A stretch of DNA of 64,000 nucleotides, from NCBI GenBank assembly GCA_024998625.1, contig JACOEL010000002.1, forward strand, positions 62,001 through 126,000. The letters run 5' to 3'. Made by a program: the position numbers and the translations under genes. Below are positions 25,958 to 34,727 of this stretch, one piece after another (the stretch's first letter is position 1; each line of letters opens with the position of its first letter). Source of the stretch: Nitrospira sp. Its GTDB lineage: Bacteria; Nitrospirota; Nitrospiria; Nitrospirales; Nitrospiraceae. Below the pieces are notes generated by a model, which was not told the DNA's origin, made no database searches, and saw only the letters and a list, made by a program, of their open reading frames with translations.

Positions 25958-27046
25958 CTAACAACGGGTCTGAATCTGTGTCAAGGCAACGTGGGCCTCG
26001 GACGTATCGAGGCGTCCGAGTTGGCCGCACGCACCCAACACATCGCGGCCACGGCTGCGACGAAGGTAGACGTCTATATGTCCTCGGCGGAGCGTGTCCT
26101 GAAACGTTTCAATCGCCGCGTCCGAGGGGCGTCGATAGGGATTGCCGGGAAACGGGTTGAAAGCGATCAGGTTGACCTTGCAGCGGAGGCCTCGAAGCAG
26201 CTTCACCAGTTGGGTGGCATCCTCGAGCCGATCGTTCACGTCTGCCAGGAGCACGTATTCGAAGGTCAAGCGATCACGGTCTGCCAGCGGATAGGCCCGA
26301 CAGGCCTCGAGCAAGGCGTCGAGCGAATGGAGCCGGTTTGCCGCGGGCATGAGTTGCTGGCGGAGTGCATCGGTGGTCGCATTTAACGAGATAGCCAGGT
26401 TCACCTTGAGGGGAGCCACGTCCTTGATCCGCGAGGCCAGGCCTGCGGTAGAGATTGTGATGCGGCGACCTGAAAACCCCAGGCCCCAGGTGTTGTTGGT
26501 GAGGCGAGTGACGGCATCGGCCACGGCATCCAGATTGGCGAGGGGTTCGCCCATGCCCATGAAGACCAGGTTCGTCAACCGTCGGTCCTCCTGCAAATGG
26601 TCCTGGGCAAGCAGGACCTGGTCGATGATCTCATGTGCGCGCAGGTTGCGTTGGAGTCCCAGCGTGCCGGTCAGGCAGAAACCACAATCGAGCGTGCAGC
26701 CGACCTGCGTGGACAGGCAGAGGGTGAGCCGGTCCTCGTCGGGAATGAGCACACATTCGACTTGATTGCCGTCGGCCAGCGTGAGCACCAATTTCTTGGT
26801 GCCATCCTGCGACGAAAGGATTTGGACCGCCGAAGTCCGTTCGATACTGCAGCTGCCCGTCAGGTACTCCCGGTCTTTCTGCGAGAGGTTGCTCATCTCG
26901 GCGAACGTGCGGACACGTTCCTGATAGAGCCAGCGCAGGATTTGCGACGCGCGATAGGCCGGCCATCCGAGTGACGCGACGAATGCGGTCATCCCCCTTT
27001 CGGTCAGGGCCAGCAGATTGATGCGACTATCGGTCTGTTGGAGCAT
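25958..27046 (-). CDS. rlmN: 23S rRNA (adenine-C2)-methyltransferase RlmN
   Basis: A 362-residue radical SAM enzyme that methylates C2 of A2503 in 23S rRNA and A37 of some tRNAs. The cluster motif is CTLDCGFC (Cys117, Cys121, Cys124). The GMGEPL motif and the C-terminal methyl-carrying cysteine (Cys340 in LGACGQL) are present. The ATG at 27046 has an AGG seven bases upstream and is preferred to the TTG at 27085. It heads the minus-strand run with two M16 genes and larE. Confidence 0.92.
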   Translation of the reverse strand: MLQQTDSRINLLALTERGMTAFVASLGWPAYRASQILRWLYQERVRTFAEMSNLSQKDREYLTGSCSIERTSAVQILSSQDGTKKLVLTLADGNQVECVLIPDEDRLTLCLSTQVGCTLDCGFCLTGTLGLQRNLRAHEIIDQVLLAQDHLQEDRRLTNLVFMGMGEPLANLDAVADAVTRLTNNTWGLGFSGRRITISTAGLASRIKDVAPLKVNLAISLNATTDALRQQLMPAANRLHSLDALLEACRAYPLADRDRLTFEYVLLADVNDRLEDATQLVKLLRGLRCKVNLIAFNPFPGNPYRRPSDAAIETFQDTLRRGHIDVYLRRSRGRDVLGACGQLGRLDTSEAHVALTQIQTRC

Positions 27047-27156
27047 GCCGGAGCCTAGCACAGGGAAAAAACTTGTGACAAGCAAGGCGAACGCGGTCGC
27101 GTTTATACGGCGTTCGGCTATAATAGGACCGGTTCACCCTCTCTTAGGATGAGAAT

Positions 27157-29394
27157 GTGACCGCACTTCCCTGGCGGATTAGCTTGTCGGCTCTTGCTGT
27201 GTGGTCTGTGTTGTCGAGCTTGTTCTTGACGGCCACAGCCGAGTCACCGCGTCCCTTGCCCGTTGCCACTGCACCCTGCGTCTCCGCTGAAGATTGTTTC
27301 CGTTCCGCCGTGGCGCTCAATGAACGTTTGGGATCGCCCGTTCAGCGCGATCAAACGATGATGGTGAAGATCGACCAGCTGCGGTCGGTGATGGCTCTCT
27401 ATCCTTCCACGATCTGGGCCAAGCGGGCCAGGGTGGTGTTGGGAGTGTTGTTGATCGAGCGGGAGCCGGTCGAGGCGGCGAAGCTTCTGCGCGTTGTTCA
27501 GCCAGACATGCCGGTGCTCGACGACTATCTCCGCCTCTGGATCGGGGAATCGCTGCTGAAGCAGAACGAACCGATCCAGGCGGCCGAATTGCTGGAGACG
27601 ATTCCCAAGATCGTGCCGGATTCGAGCTTGATGGCCAAGGCTGCCTACCGAACAGGCGAAGCCTGGTATGGCGCCAATGTGTGCTTCCGGGCGGTGGACT
27701 GGCTGGGGCGGGCTGTGGCGCTTGCGGATAAGGATCCGGCGGCTTCGTTGGCCTTGTGGCACCAGGCCGAATGCCACATCCGGGAGAATCGACTGCCGGA
27801 GGCGCGAACCGTGTTGAAGCAACTCTGGCTCCGTTATCCGCACTCGCCTGAAGCACGGGAGGCGAAAGCCCGGTTGGATACGGCGCTTGGTGGAGAATCC
27901 TGGGCGCCGACGGCCGAAGACTATTCGATTCGCGCACAGGCCTTTCTGGGGCTGGCCATGCAAGCGGAGGCGGTCGAAGAGCTGCGCCGCTTTCTGGCCA
28001 TAGCTCCCGGGCACCCCCGCCGGTTTGACGCCCGTTTGAAGTTGGGAGTGGCCTATGTCCGGCTCAAGCAATATGACCAGGCCCGTGAGACGTTTCGCGG
28101 GTTAGTGGCGGATCGAGTGCAGGAATCATCCGAGGCCACGGTGTGGCTGGCTCGCGTCTATCTGCGGCAGAGTCAGGGCGACAAACTTATCGCATTGGCG
28201 CGATCGGTCGCGCAGGGGTCCCTGGGGGGCGACCAGCGGGCGATGGTGCATCTCTTCGCCGGGGTGTGGTTGGAGGATCAGGGGCAATTCGATGAGGCGA
28301 TCGGCATGTTCCGGCAGGTGGCGAAGCAGGGGGACTCGGCAAGCCAGCGTGCGGAAGGTCTGTGGCGTGCCGGGTGGGCGCAATATCGGACGGCCCGCTA
28401 TCGGGATGCCGCTGAGACCTTTCGTTCCGTTGTGGAGTTGCATGTCAACGGCTTTGAGCCTCAGGCGATGTATTGGGCGGCAAGGGCGGACGAACATGTA
28501 AGAAACACCACGGTCGCCGATCAATATGCGCGCCTCTGTCAGCGGCACGCGTACAGTTACTACTGCCAGTTGGCTGCGCGACGGGTCTCATTGCCGTCGG
28601 TTACTCCGCTTGCGACAGACGCGGAGCGTCCGGCAGGTGACGAGGCGTCACGGTTGCCGGAGAATCGGCGTCCTGAGATCGAACGGCATGTGGTCTATCA
28701 ACGCGGAATCGAGCTCAAGATATTGGGATTTGCCCAGGATGCGGCTCGCGAACTTGGCTCTCTCACAGAGCAATATAGTCGTGACCCGGAGGTATTACTG
28801 GCGTTCTCGGCCCTGCTCAGCGAGGTGGGGGCGTACCATCCGGCCTTACGCCTGGCAAAAGTTCACTTTAAAGACAAGCTGGAACGCAGCGGTTTGCCGA
28901 CGGCATCGACCTTGTGGACTGTGGCCTACCCGACCGGCCTCCTTCCGACGATCACCGCGCAGGGCGTCACTGCGGTTGACCCCTACCTGGTTGCCGCGAT
29001 CATTCGCGAGGAGAGCCAATACGATGAAAAGGCTGTGTCCATGGTGGGCGCCGTGGGGTTGATGCAGTTGATGCCGGTCACGGCGAATGCCGTGGCGCAG
29101 CGGTATGGGTTTCCAGCGGTCGGACGGGAAGAACTGTTCGACCAGGAAACGAACATTCGACTGGGGGTACGGTATCTGGGGCAGTTGATCGAGCAATACG
29201 CCGGGAATCTGGCCCATGCGGTCGCGGCTTACAACGCCGGCCCGATTGCCGTGAACAATTGGATTGCGGTGCATCAAGGACGGGAGCAGGACGAATTCGT
29301 GGAACTCATTCCGTATCAGGAAACGCGGTTGTACGTGAAACGGGTATTGCGCAGCTATGGAGAATATCGTCGTCTGCATAACGGCACCTCGTAG
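27157..29394 (+). CDS. Soluble lytic murein transglycosylase (Slt70-like) with TPR-like superhelix
   Basis: A 745-residue periplasmic enzyme. A signal peptide (cleavage near ATA) is followed by about 500 residues of TPR-like helical hairpins, such as AAKLLRVVQ and AVEELRRFLAIAPGHPRR, and a C-terminal SLT domain. The likely catalytic acid is Glu619 in IIREESQYDEKAVS, followed by GLMQLMP and HAVAAYNAGP. It should cleave peptidoglycan with formation of 1,6-anhydromuramic ends. The start is a GTG, and a TATAAT box at 27119-27124 may serve it. It is the second SLT protein in the window and much larger than the DUF4124 one. Confidence 0.88.
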   Translation: MTALPWRISLSALAVWSVLSSLFLTATAESPRPLPVATAPCVSAEDCFRSAVALNERLGSPVQRDQTMMVKIDQLRSVMALYPSTIWAKRARVVLGVLLIEREPVEAAKLLRVVQPDMPVLDDYLRLWIGESLLKQNEPIQAAELLETIPKIVPDSSLMAKAAYRTGEAWYGANVCFRAVDWLGRAVALADKDPAASLALWHQAECHIRENRLPEARTVLKQLWLRYPHSPEAREAKARLDTALGGESWAPTAEDYSIRAQAFLGLAMQAEAVEELRRFLAIAPGHPRRFDARLKLGVAYVRLKQYDQARETFRGLVADRVQESSEATVWLARVYLRQSQGDKLIALARSVAQGSLGGDQRAMVHLFAGVWLEDQGQFDEAIGMFRQVAKQGDSASQRAEGLWRAGWAQYRTARYRDAAETFRSVVELHVNGFEPQAMYWAARADEHVRNTTVADQYARLCQRHAYSYYCQLAARRVSLPSVTPLATDAERPAGDEASRLPENRRPEIERHVVYQRGIELKILGFAQDAARELGSLTEQYSRDPEVLLAFSALLSEVGAYHPALRLAKVHFKDKLERSGLPTASTLWTVAYPTGLLPTITAQGVTAVDPYLVAAIIREESQYDEKAVSMVGAVGLMQLMPVTANAVAQRYGFPAVGREELFDQETNIRLGVRYLGQLIEQYAGNLAHAVAAYNAGPIAVNNWIAVHQGREQDEFVELIPYQETRLYVKRVLRSYGEYRRLHNGTS

Positions 29395-29407
29395 CGGGGC
29401 CGTTTTC

Positions 29408-29436
29408 TTGACAAGCAGGAGCGAACTTTCTATATT
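29408..29436 (+). promoter_or_regulatory. Strong sigma-70 promoter for zapB-zapA
   Basis: TTGACA at 29408-29413 and TATATT at 29431-29436 are separated by the ideal 17 bases. The inferred transcript starts near 29443, giving a leader of about 46 bases before zapB. Confidence 0.7.
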
Positions 29437-29488
29437 TCGCCCCCGTCACCCAACGTGTTCGACCACCACTTTGATATGAGGAAATACC

Positions 29489-29743
29489 ATGACTTTAGAT
29501 CGTCTCGACGCCCTTGAAATTCGGATTCGCGATTTGGTGAAGCTCGTGCAGGATCTCAAGCGGAAAAACGCCTCATTAGAGGATGACCTGCGTCTGGCGC
29601 GGGAGCGGGTTGCGGTTCGTGATGATGAAAACCGACGCTGGGAACAGGAGCGGATCGATATCCGTTCACGGATCGAGAAGGTCCTGGGCGAGATCGATCT
29701 GTTGGAGTGCCTGGATGAACCCAAGGAGGTGGCTGTTGACTAA
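29489..29743 (+). CDS. ZapB-like coiled-coil cell division protein
   Basis: An 84-residue protein that is almost entirely coiled coil, with heptads from LDALEIRIRDLVKLVQDLKRKN through SRIEKVLGEIDLLECL. It has no membrane span. It precedes and overlaps zapA by eight bases, and in many bacteria a small coiled-coil gene of this kind precedes zapA and links FtsZ-associated ZapA to other division proteins. Sequence alone gives little specificity, so the name rests on context. Confidence 0.7.
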   Translation: MTLDRLDALEIRIRDLVKLVQDLKRKNASLEDDLRLARERVAVRDDENRRWEQERIDIRSRIEKVLGEIDLLECLDEPKEVAVD

Positions 29744-30032
29744 GACCATTGACGTGGAGATCTATGGCCAGCGGTACAGCATCAACGGGGAAGCGGACGA
29801 ATCGTACGTGAAGCAATTGGCCGATATGGTCGATAAGCAGATGAAGCAGGTGGCGGCCGGCATGCGGTCAGCCACCCCGGCCAAGTTGGCCGTCCTTGCC
29901 GCATTCAATCTTGCCCACGAGTTGATGGAATCAGAACGAAAGTCCCGGCAGGGAGAGGCCGATGCGGATCGTCGCGTGGCCTCCCTGATGGAATCGATCG
30001 ATCAGCAGATGCCGTCCATCCTGTCCCGGTGA
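29736..30032 (+). CDS. zapA: Cell division protein ZapA
   Basis: A 98-residue FtsZ-ring-associated protein. It begins with the strand DVEIYGQRYSINGEAD and the helix YVKQLADMVDKQMKQV, followed by a C-terminal coiled coil (LAVLAAFNLAHELME...), the usual ZapA layout. ZapA cross-links FtsZ filaments at midcell. The TTG start is chosen because a perfect AAGGAGG lies six bases upstream inside the end of zapB. The overlapping arrangement implies coupled translation. Confidence 0.85.
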   Translation: MTKTIDVEIYGQRYSINGEADESYVKQLADMVDKQMKQVAAGMRSATPAKLAVLAAFNLAHELMESERKSRQGEADADRRVASLMESIDQQMPSILSR

Positions 30033-30591
30033 GTTTCGCCTTGCTTTCACTGTACTGCTTTGTTATCGTTTCTGTGTTGTATTGACCTGAGGGTCAACAA
30101 GAGCAGGAGAGGAAAGGAAGCTTCGAACAGGGACGGAAAATCTGACGACGGTTTTTGAGCACTAAACATATGGAATCGCTGGTTTTTGTGCTGTTGTTCA
30201 CAGTGGTCGTAATAGTGTGGATGAGAGAAGGCTCCCAGGCTGGCATGGCTGTGCGACAGGTGTGTTCCCAACGGCTAGCAATGTGCGGAGAGCAGGTGTT
30301 TGCGGATGTGTTATGGCCTGTCCCGTGCTCGCAACCTGTGACGATCCCCGACCGGGGGCCTTGGTCTGTGCACCTTCAACGTGACAGACGTATTGATTCG
30401 GGTCGAAGTCGACCCCTCCTCCACGTGAATTAATGGCGGCGATTCCACGCTTCGTTTCTACTGGCTCAAGAAGTCAGGTGCTTTCCCTTCGCGCGTAGAC
30501 ATTCCTTTCTCACGCTCCATGCTCCCCCTTTAACACTGGCTGTGACTATTCGCAGGGTGACAGCGTCTACTGTCCCGCTGCTGTAAGGGAG
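30033..30591. other. Long non-coding region between zapA and rny
   Basis: These 559 bases contain no convincing coding frame. A 92-codon frame at 30155 lacks an SD and looks spurious. A short TTGACC/GGTCAA hairpin is at 30082-30097. Several stronger stem-loops occur at 30346-30415 and are annotated separately as a candidate RNA. The right end supplies the SD for rny. Confidence 0.6.
30215..30450 (+). ncRNA. Candidate structured RNA, possibly 6S RNA
   Basis: Three stem-loops stand in tandem: CCCCG/CGGGG at 30346-30357, GTCTGT/ACAGAC with an inner CAC/GTG at 30364-30389, and GGGTCG/CGACCC at 30400-30415. The outer sequences GTGTGGAT (30215-30222) and ATTCCACGC (30442-30450) could pair as a closing stem. 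In other bacteria the 6S RNA gene ssrS often follows zapA, which is the main reason for the suggestion. I cannot see the full 6S consensus bubble, so the family name is tentative and the ends are approximate. Confidence 0.3.
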
Positions 30592-32169
30592 GTGGTTCCC
30601 ATTTCTCTCAGCGTTGTTGCGTATATTTTTGTCGGATTAGTGGGCGCGGTCCTAGGGGCCGGCCTGTATGAGCTCTTCCGCCGTCGGTCGGCGCTGGCAC
30701 GGCGTGCAGAGGCCGAGGACCAGTCGGTGCAGATCGTTCAATCGGCTCAGCGTGAAGCAGAGAATCTCGTCAAAGAGGCCAAGCTGGAGGCCAAGGATCT
30801 CGTCTTTCAGGCACGAATCGAGATCGAAAAGGAACAGAAGGTAAAGCTTGTCGAGGTTTCCAATTCAGAACGGCGTGTGTCCCAACGGGAAGAGGGGCTG
30901 GATCGTAAGCTCAGCCTGCTGGAGAAACGGGATCAGGAAGTGCTCAAGCGAGAGCAGGATTTGCTGAAGCGTGAGGAGGCCCTGGTTCAGAAGGACGCGG
31001 CCTGCGCGCAGGCGCTGAAACAGCATCGTGAAGCTCTTGAGCGGGTGGCCGGCTTGACGGCTGAGGAAGCCAAGCGGCAACTCATTCAAGAGCTGGATAG
31101 CCAGGCGAGATTGGAAGCTGCCGGGTTGGCCAAACGTTTGCTCGAAGAGGCGAAGGAAAATGCCGACCGGGAGGCGCGGGAAATCATCGCCAGTTCGATT
31201 CAGCGGGTAACCCGGGATTATGTGAATGAAGCCACCATCTCTGTGGTGCCGATTGCCAACGATGCCATGAAGGGCCGGATTATCGGTCGAGAGGGGCGGA
31301 ATATCCGGGCGATCGAGGCGGCGACGGGGATCGACCTCATTATCGATGAAACGCCGGAAGCGGTCATTATTTCAGGTTTCGATCCGCTTCGTCGTGAGAT
31401 TGCCAAGGTTTCGCTTGAGCGGCTCATGCACGACGGCCGAATCCATCCGACGCGCATCGAAGAGATCGTCGAAAAGGTGAAGGTCGATATTGAGAAGCTG
31501 ATGATCGAAGAGGCTGAAAAGGTGATCTTCGAGGTTGGCTTGTCTGATTTTCATCCCGAGTTGGTCAAGGTGTTGGGGCGGCTCAAGTACCGAACCAGTT
31601 ATGGACAGAACAATCTGTACCATGCGCGGGAAGCGGCCTACATCTGCGGCATCATGGCCTCCGAGTTGAAACTCGACGTGAAGCTCGCCAAACGTGGGGC
31701 CTTGTTGCACGATATCGGCAAGGCCGTCAGTCACGAGGAAGAAGGCCCGCATGCCATGCTGGGTGCGGAGATCGCCAAGAAGTACGGCGAGAACGCCAAA
31801 GTGGTGAATGCCATTGCAGCGCATCACGAACAGGTTGAGCCCATTTGCCCGGAGACCGTACTGGTGGCGGCGGCGGAAGCGCTGTCGGCTGCGCGGCCGG
31901 GGGCACGCCGTGAAGCGTTGGAGTCGTACGTGAAGCGGCTGGAGAAGTTGGAGTCGCTGGCGACCGTTCACAAGGGTGTGCAGAAGGCCTATGCGATTCA
32001 AGCGGGTCGTGAAATTCGTGTCATTGTGAAGCAGGAAGATTTGACGGACCCGGAATGTTTCCAGTTGTCCCGGGATCTGGCAAAGAAAATTGAGCAGGAG
32101 CTGACCTACCCCGGACAAATCAAGGTGACGGTGATCCGGGAGAGCCGGTTCGTTGATTTTGCAAAATGA
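30592..32169 (+). CDS. rny: Ribonuclease Y
   Basis: A 525-residue membrane-anchored endoribonuclease that initiates mRNA decay. It has an N-terminal transmembrane helix (about 7-27), a long coiled coil to about residue 210, a KH domain with GRIIGREGRNIRAIE, and an HD domain with LLHDIGKAVSHE followed by NAIAAHHEQVEP. Length and layout match the family. The only standard start, GTG at 30592, overlaps the GGAGG at 30588-30592. The in-frame ATT at 30601 is eight bases after that SD, so the true initiation codon may be ATT. It heads the run with ymdB and xseAB. Confidence 0.92.
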   Translation: MVPISLSVVAYIFVGLVGAVLGAGLYELFRRRSALARRAEAEDQSVQIVQSAQREAENLVKEAKLEAKDLVFQARIEIEKEQKVKLVEVSNSERRVSQREEGLDRKLSLLEKRDQEVLKREQDLLKREEALVQKDAACAQALKQHREALERVAGLTAEEAKRQLIQELDSQARLEAAGLAKRLLEEAKENADREAREIIASSIQRVTRDYVNEATISVVPIANDAMKGRIIGREGRNIRAIEAATGIDLIIDETPEAVIISGFDPLRREIAKVSLERLMHDGRIHPTRIEEIVEKVKVDIEKLMIEEAEKVIFEVGLSDFHPELVKVLGRLKYRTSYGQNNLYHAREAAYICGIMASELKLDVKLAKRGALLHDIGKAVSHEEEGPHAMLGAEIAKKYGENAKVVNAIAAHHEQVEPICPETVLVAAAEALSAARPGARREALESYVKRLEKLESLATVHKGVQKAYAIQAGREIRVIVKQEDLTDPECFQLSRDLAKKIEQELTYPGQIKVTVIRESRFVDFAK

Positions 32170-32179
32170 GTGAACAGTC

Positions 32180-32959
32180 ATGAAGGTTCTGATGATCGGC
32201 GATATCATGGGCGAGCCAGGACGTCGGTCCGTGGCTCGCCTCCTGCCGAAACTGATTGCCAACCATTCCATCGATGTTATCGTAGGCAACGGTGAGAATG
32301 TGGCCGGCGGATTTGGTATTACTCCGGACCTGGTTGATGATCTCTTCGATCTCGGGGTGTCGGTCATCACCACGGGGAATCATGCGTGGGACAAGAAGGA
32401 AATCCTCGAAGTGTTTCCTCGTGAGCCGCGTCTCCTGCGTCCTGCGAATTATCCCGCCGGAGTGCCGGGCCGAGGCAGTTATGTATTTACCACGCCCGGC
32501 GGCGAATCGTTGGGTGTCCTGCATCTGATGGGGCGGGCGTTTATGCCTACGATCGATTGCCCGTTTCAGGTCGCGAAGCGGGAAATCGAACGTCTCAAGA
32601 CGCAGGTCTCTGCGATCGTGGTCGATATGCATGCCGAGGCGACCTCTGAAAAGATGGCGATGGGGCATTACTTGGACGGATTGGTGACGGTTGTGGCGGG
32701 GACGCACACCCATGTGCAGACGGCCGATGAGCAAATCCTTCCGAAAGGCACGGCGTATATCACGGATATCGGCATGACCGGCCCGCTTCATTCGGTGATC
32801 GGAATTAAAAAGGAACTGGCGATTGAAAAGTTTCTCACCGGAATGCCGCGGCGCTTTGAAGTGGCCTCGGGTCCTGTCGTGTTCTGCGCGGTATTGATGG
32901 AACTGGATGCCACGCTCGGCAAGGCTTTGTCGATCGAACGAATCCGAGTGGTGGATTGA
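32180..32959 (+). CDS. YmdB-type metallophosphoesterase (TIGR00282 family)
   Basis: A 259-residue enzyme of the calcineurin-like family. Metal-binding motifs are MIGDIMGEPGR at the N-terminus, GNGENVAGG, TGNHAWD, and GTHTHVQTAD near the C-terminus. The Bacillus homologue is a phosphodiesterase that acts on 2',3'-cyclic nucleotides and influences RNA turnover. Its position ten bases after rny is a widespread pairing and supports a joint role in RNA metabolism. Confidence 0.88.
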   Translation: MKVLMIGDIMGEPGRRSVARLLPKLIANHSIDVIVGNGENVAGGFGITPDLVDDLFDLGVSVITTGNHAWDKKEILEVFPREPRLLRPANYPAGVPGRGSYVFTTPGGESLGVLHLMGRAFMPTIDCPFQVAKREIERLKTQVSAIVVDMHAEATSEKMAMGHYLDGLVTVVAGTHTHVQTADEQILPKGTAYITDIGMTGPLHSVIGIKKELAIEKFLTGMPRRFEVASGPVVFCAVLMELDATLGKALSIERIRVVD

Positions 32960-32996
32960 TCTGTTCATCTCGCCATTTTCTCAGGCTCGGTAAGAT

Positions 32997-34355
32997 ATGA
33001 CCGGCCAAACCCTTCCGCTCCCTCTGCTTCTTTCCGTATCCGACGTGACACGACTTATCCGCGATTCTCTGGAATCGCAATTCCGGGATGTCTGGATCGA
33101 GGGCGAAATTACCAACCTTCGCGCCCCGTCTTCCGGACACCTGTATTTCACCTTGAAAGATGAGCAGAGCCAGCTTCGCGGGGTGCTCTTTCGATCCGGG
33201 GCCTCGCGGCTTCGGTTCACGTTGCAGGAGGGCCTGGCGATCGTCGCGCGCGGACGCATCTCGGTGTATGAGCCGCGTGGCGAATACCAACTGATCGTCG
33301 ACTCGCTGGAACCGAAGGGCGTCGGAGCGTTCCAATTGGCGTTCGAGCAACTCAAGGAGCGGTTGGCGCGAGAAGGATTGTTCGACGAGGCGCGAAAACG
33401 TTCCTTGCCTTCCTTTCCGCGTACGGTCGGCGTGGTGACGTCTCGCACCGGGGCCGCGGTCCGCGATATTGTGGCGGTTCTCCGCCGCCGTTGTCCGGTT
33501 ACGAATATTCTCATCGCTCCCGTGCCGGTCCAGGGGGAAGGAGCCGCCGAGCAGATTGCGGAGGCGATCACGACGTTAAGCGGAATGCCCCAGATTGAGG
33601 TGATGATCGTGGGGCGTGGAGGCGGGGCCTCAGAGGATTTGTGGGCGTTCAACGAAGAAGTGGTCGTTCGCGCCATTGTGCAGTCGAGGGTCCCGGTCGT
33701 ATCTGCGGTGGGGCACGAAATCGATGTGACCCTTGCCGACTTTGCCGCGGACTATCGGGCTCCGACACCCTCGGCTGCGGCCGAGGCGGTGGTGCCGGTG
33801 TTGGACGAGATCGTGGAGCGATTAGGCGAGACATCGGATCGTCTGGATCGAGTCGTGCGCGCTTTGTTGGAGATGCAGCGCCATCGGTTCGAGCGATCGG
33901 TTGGGGTGATGCGCGACATGCGCTTTCGAGTGCAGGCGCATGCCCAGCATCTCGATGAATTGCGGGACGGATTGATGCGCACGCTCACCGAACGATTGAC
34001 CCTGCTCCACCGGGGGATGGTGGAACGCCAACATGCGCTGCTGGCTCAGGGACCGCACAACCGGATTCAGGCCGCGCTGGTGGTGATCCCGCAACTGTAT
34101 AAACGGCTGGAGCGGGAAACCAGACGGGGACTCATGTCCAGGCGGCAAGCGGTTGCGTCGTACATGATGGCATTGGACGCTCTCAGTCCATTGGCAATTT
34201 TAAGCCGCGGGTATAGCGTCATCCAGGCAATTCCGTCCGGGCGGATCGTCCGGCGAGCGTCAGAAGTGGCGGTGGGGGATGTGGTGCAGGCGCGGCTGGC
34301 CGAGGGGCGTCTGTTGTGTCTGGTCAATGAGGCGCTGCCGCCCTCGATGCCTTGA
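32997..34355 (+). CDS. xseA: Exodeoxyribonuclease VII large subunit
   Basis: A 452-residue subunit of exonuclease VII, which degrades single-stranded DNA from both ends. It starts with an OB-fold (DVWIEGEITNLRAPSSGHLYF) and continues with the catalytic domain, including VGVVTSRTGAAVRDI, GRGGGASEDLWAFNEE, PVVSAVGHEIDVTLADFAAD and APTPSAAAE. A long helical region with the C-terminal LSRGYSV motif binds the small subunit. It is followed 39 bases later by xseB. Confidence 0.93.
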   Translation: MTGQTLPLPLLLSVSDVTRLIRDSLESQFRDVWIEGEITNLRAPSSGHLYFTLKDEQSQLRGVLFRSGASRLRFTLQEGLAIVARGRISVYEPRGEYQLIVDSLEPKGVGAFQLAFEQLKERLAREGLFDEARKRSLPSFPRTVGVVTSRTGAAVRDIVAVLRRRCPVTNILIAPVPVQGEGAAEQIAEAITTLSGMPQIEVMIVGRGGGASEDLWAFNEEVVVRAIVQSRVPVVSAVGHEIDVTLADFAADYRAPTPSAAAEAVVPVLDEIVERLGETSDRLDRVVRALLEMQRHRFERSVGVMRDMRFRVQAHAQHLDELRDGLMRTLTERLTLLHRGMVERQHALLAQGPHNRIQAALVVIPQLYKRLERETRRGLMSRRQAVASYMMALDALSPLAILSRGYSVIQAIPSGRIVRRASEVAVGDVVQARLAEGRLLCLVNEALPPSMP

Positions 34356-34394
34356 CCTCACCGGTGGGGCAGGCAATAATGTTCCGTTTGACGA

Positions 34395-34661
34395 ATGAGC
34401 AAGGGAGTTGTTGTGGCTGCCGTGAAGTTTGAATATGCAATGGCACGATTGGAAACGATTGTTGCCGAACTTGAAAAGGGCGATCTTCCTCTCGATGACT
34501 CGCTGAAGATTTTCGAGGAGGGGATTCGGTTGTCTAAGACTTGCCTGAAGATGCTGGAGGATGCCGAGCGGAAGGTTGAAATCCTGGTGCAAGAGAAGGA
34601 CGGTAAGAAGCGGATTCAAGCGTTTTCTCCCGGTGAGGATGAGCCGGAGCGCCCTCAGTAA
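34395..34661 (+). CDS. xseB: Exodeoxyribonuclease VII small subunit
   Basis: An 88-residue helical hairpin with the family pattern FEYAMARLETIVAELEKGDLPL followed by DSLKIFEEGIRLSKTC. Several copies bind the XseA coiled coil. The C-terminal twenty residues are charged and probably disordered. Adjacent to xseA on the same strand. Confidence 0.9.
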   Translation: MSKGVVVAAVKFEYAMARLETIVAELEKGDLPLDDSLKIFEEGIRLSKTCLKMLEDAERKVEILVQEKDGKKRIQAFSPGEDEPERPQ

Positions 34662-34727
34662 CGGTCTGGTCGATGCGCGGGCTATCACGGTGCCCGTGCC
34701 TGTCGCGGTTGACACTCCACACAGCCT

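Noticed and set aside
30155-30433. 92-codon frame with a hydrophobic start
   Set aside because: It has no SD, its second half is low-quality, and it overlaps the stem-loops of the RNA candidate.
31372-32373. 333-codon minus-strand frame
   Set aside because: It is antisense to rny and ymdB, both of which have clear motifs.
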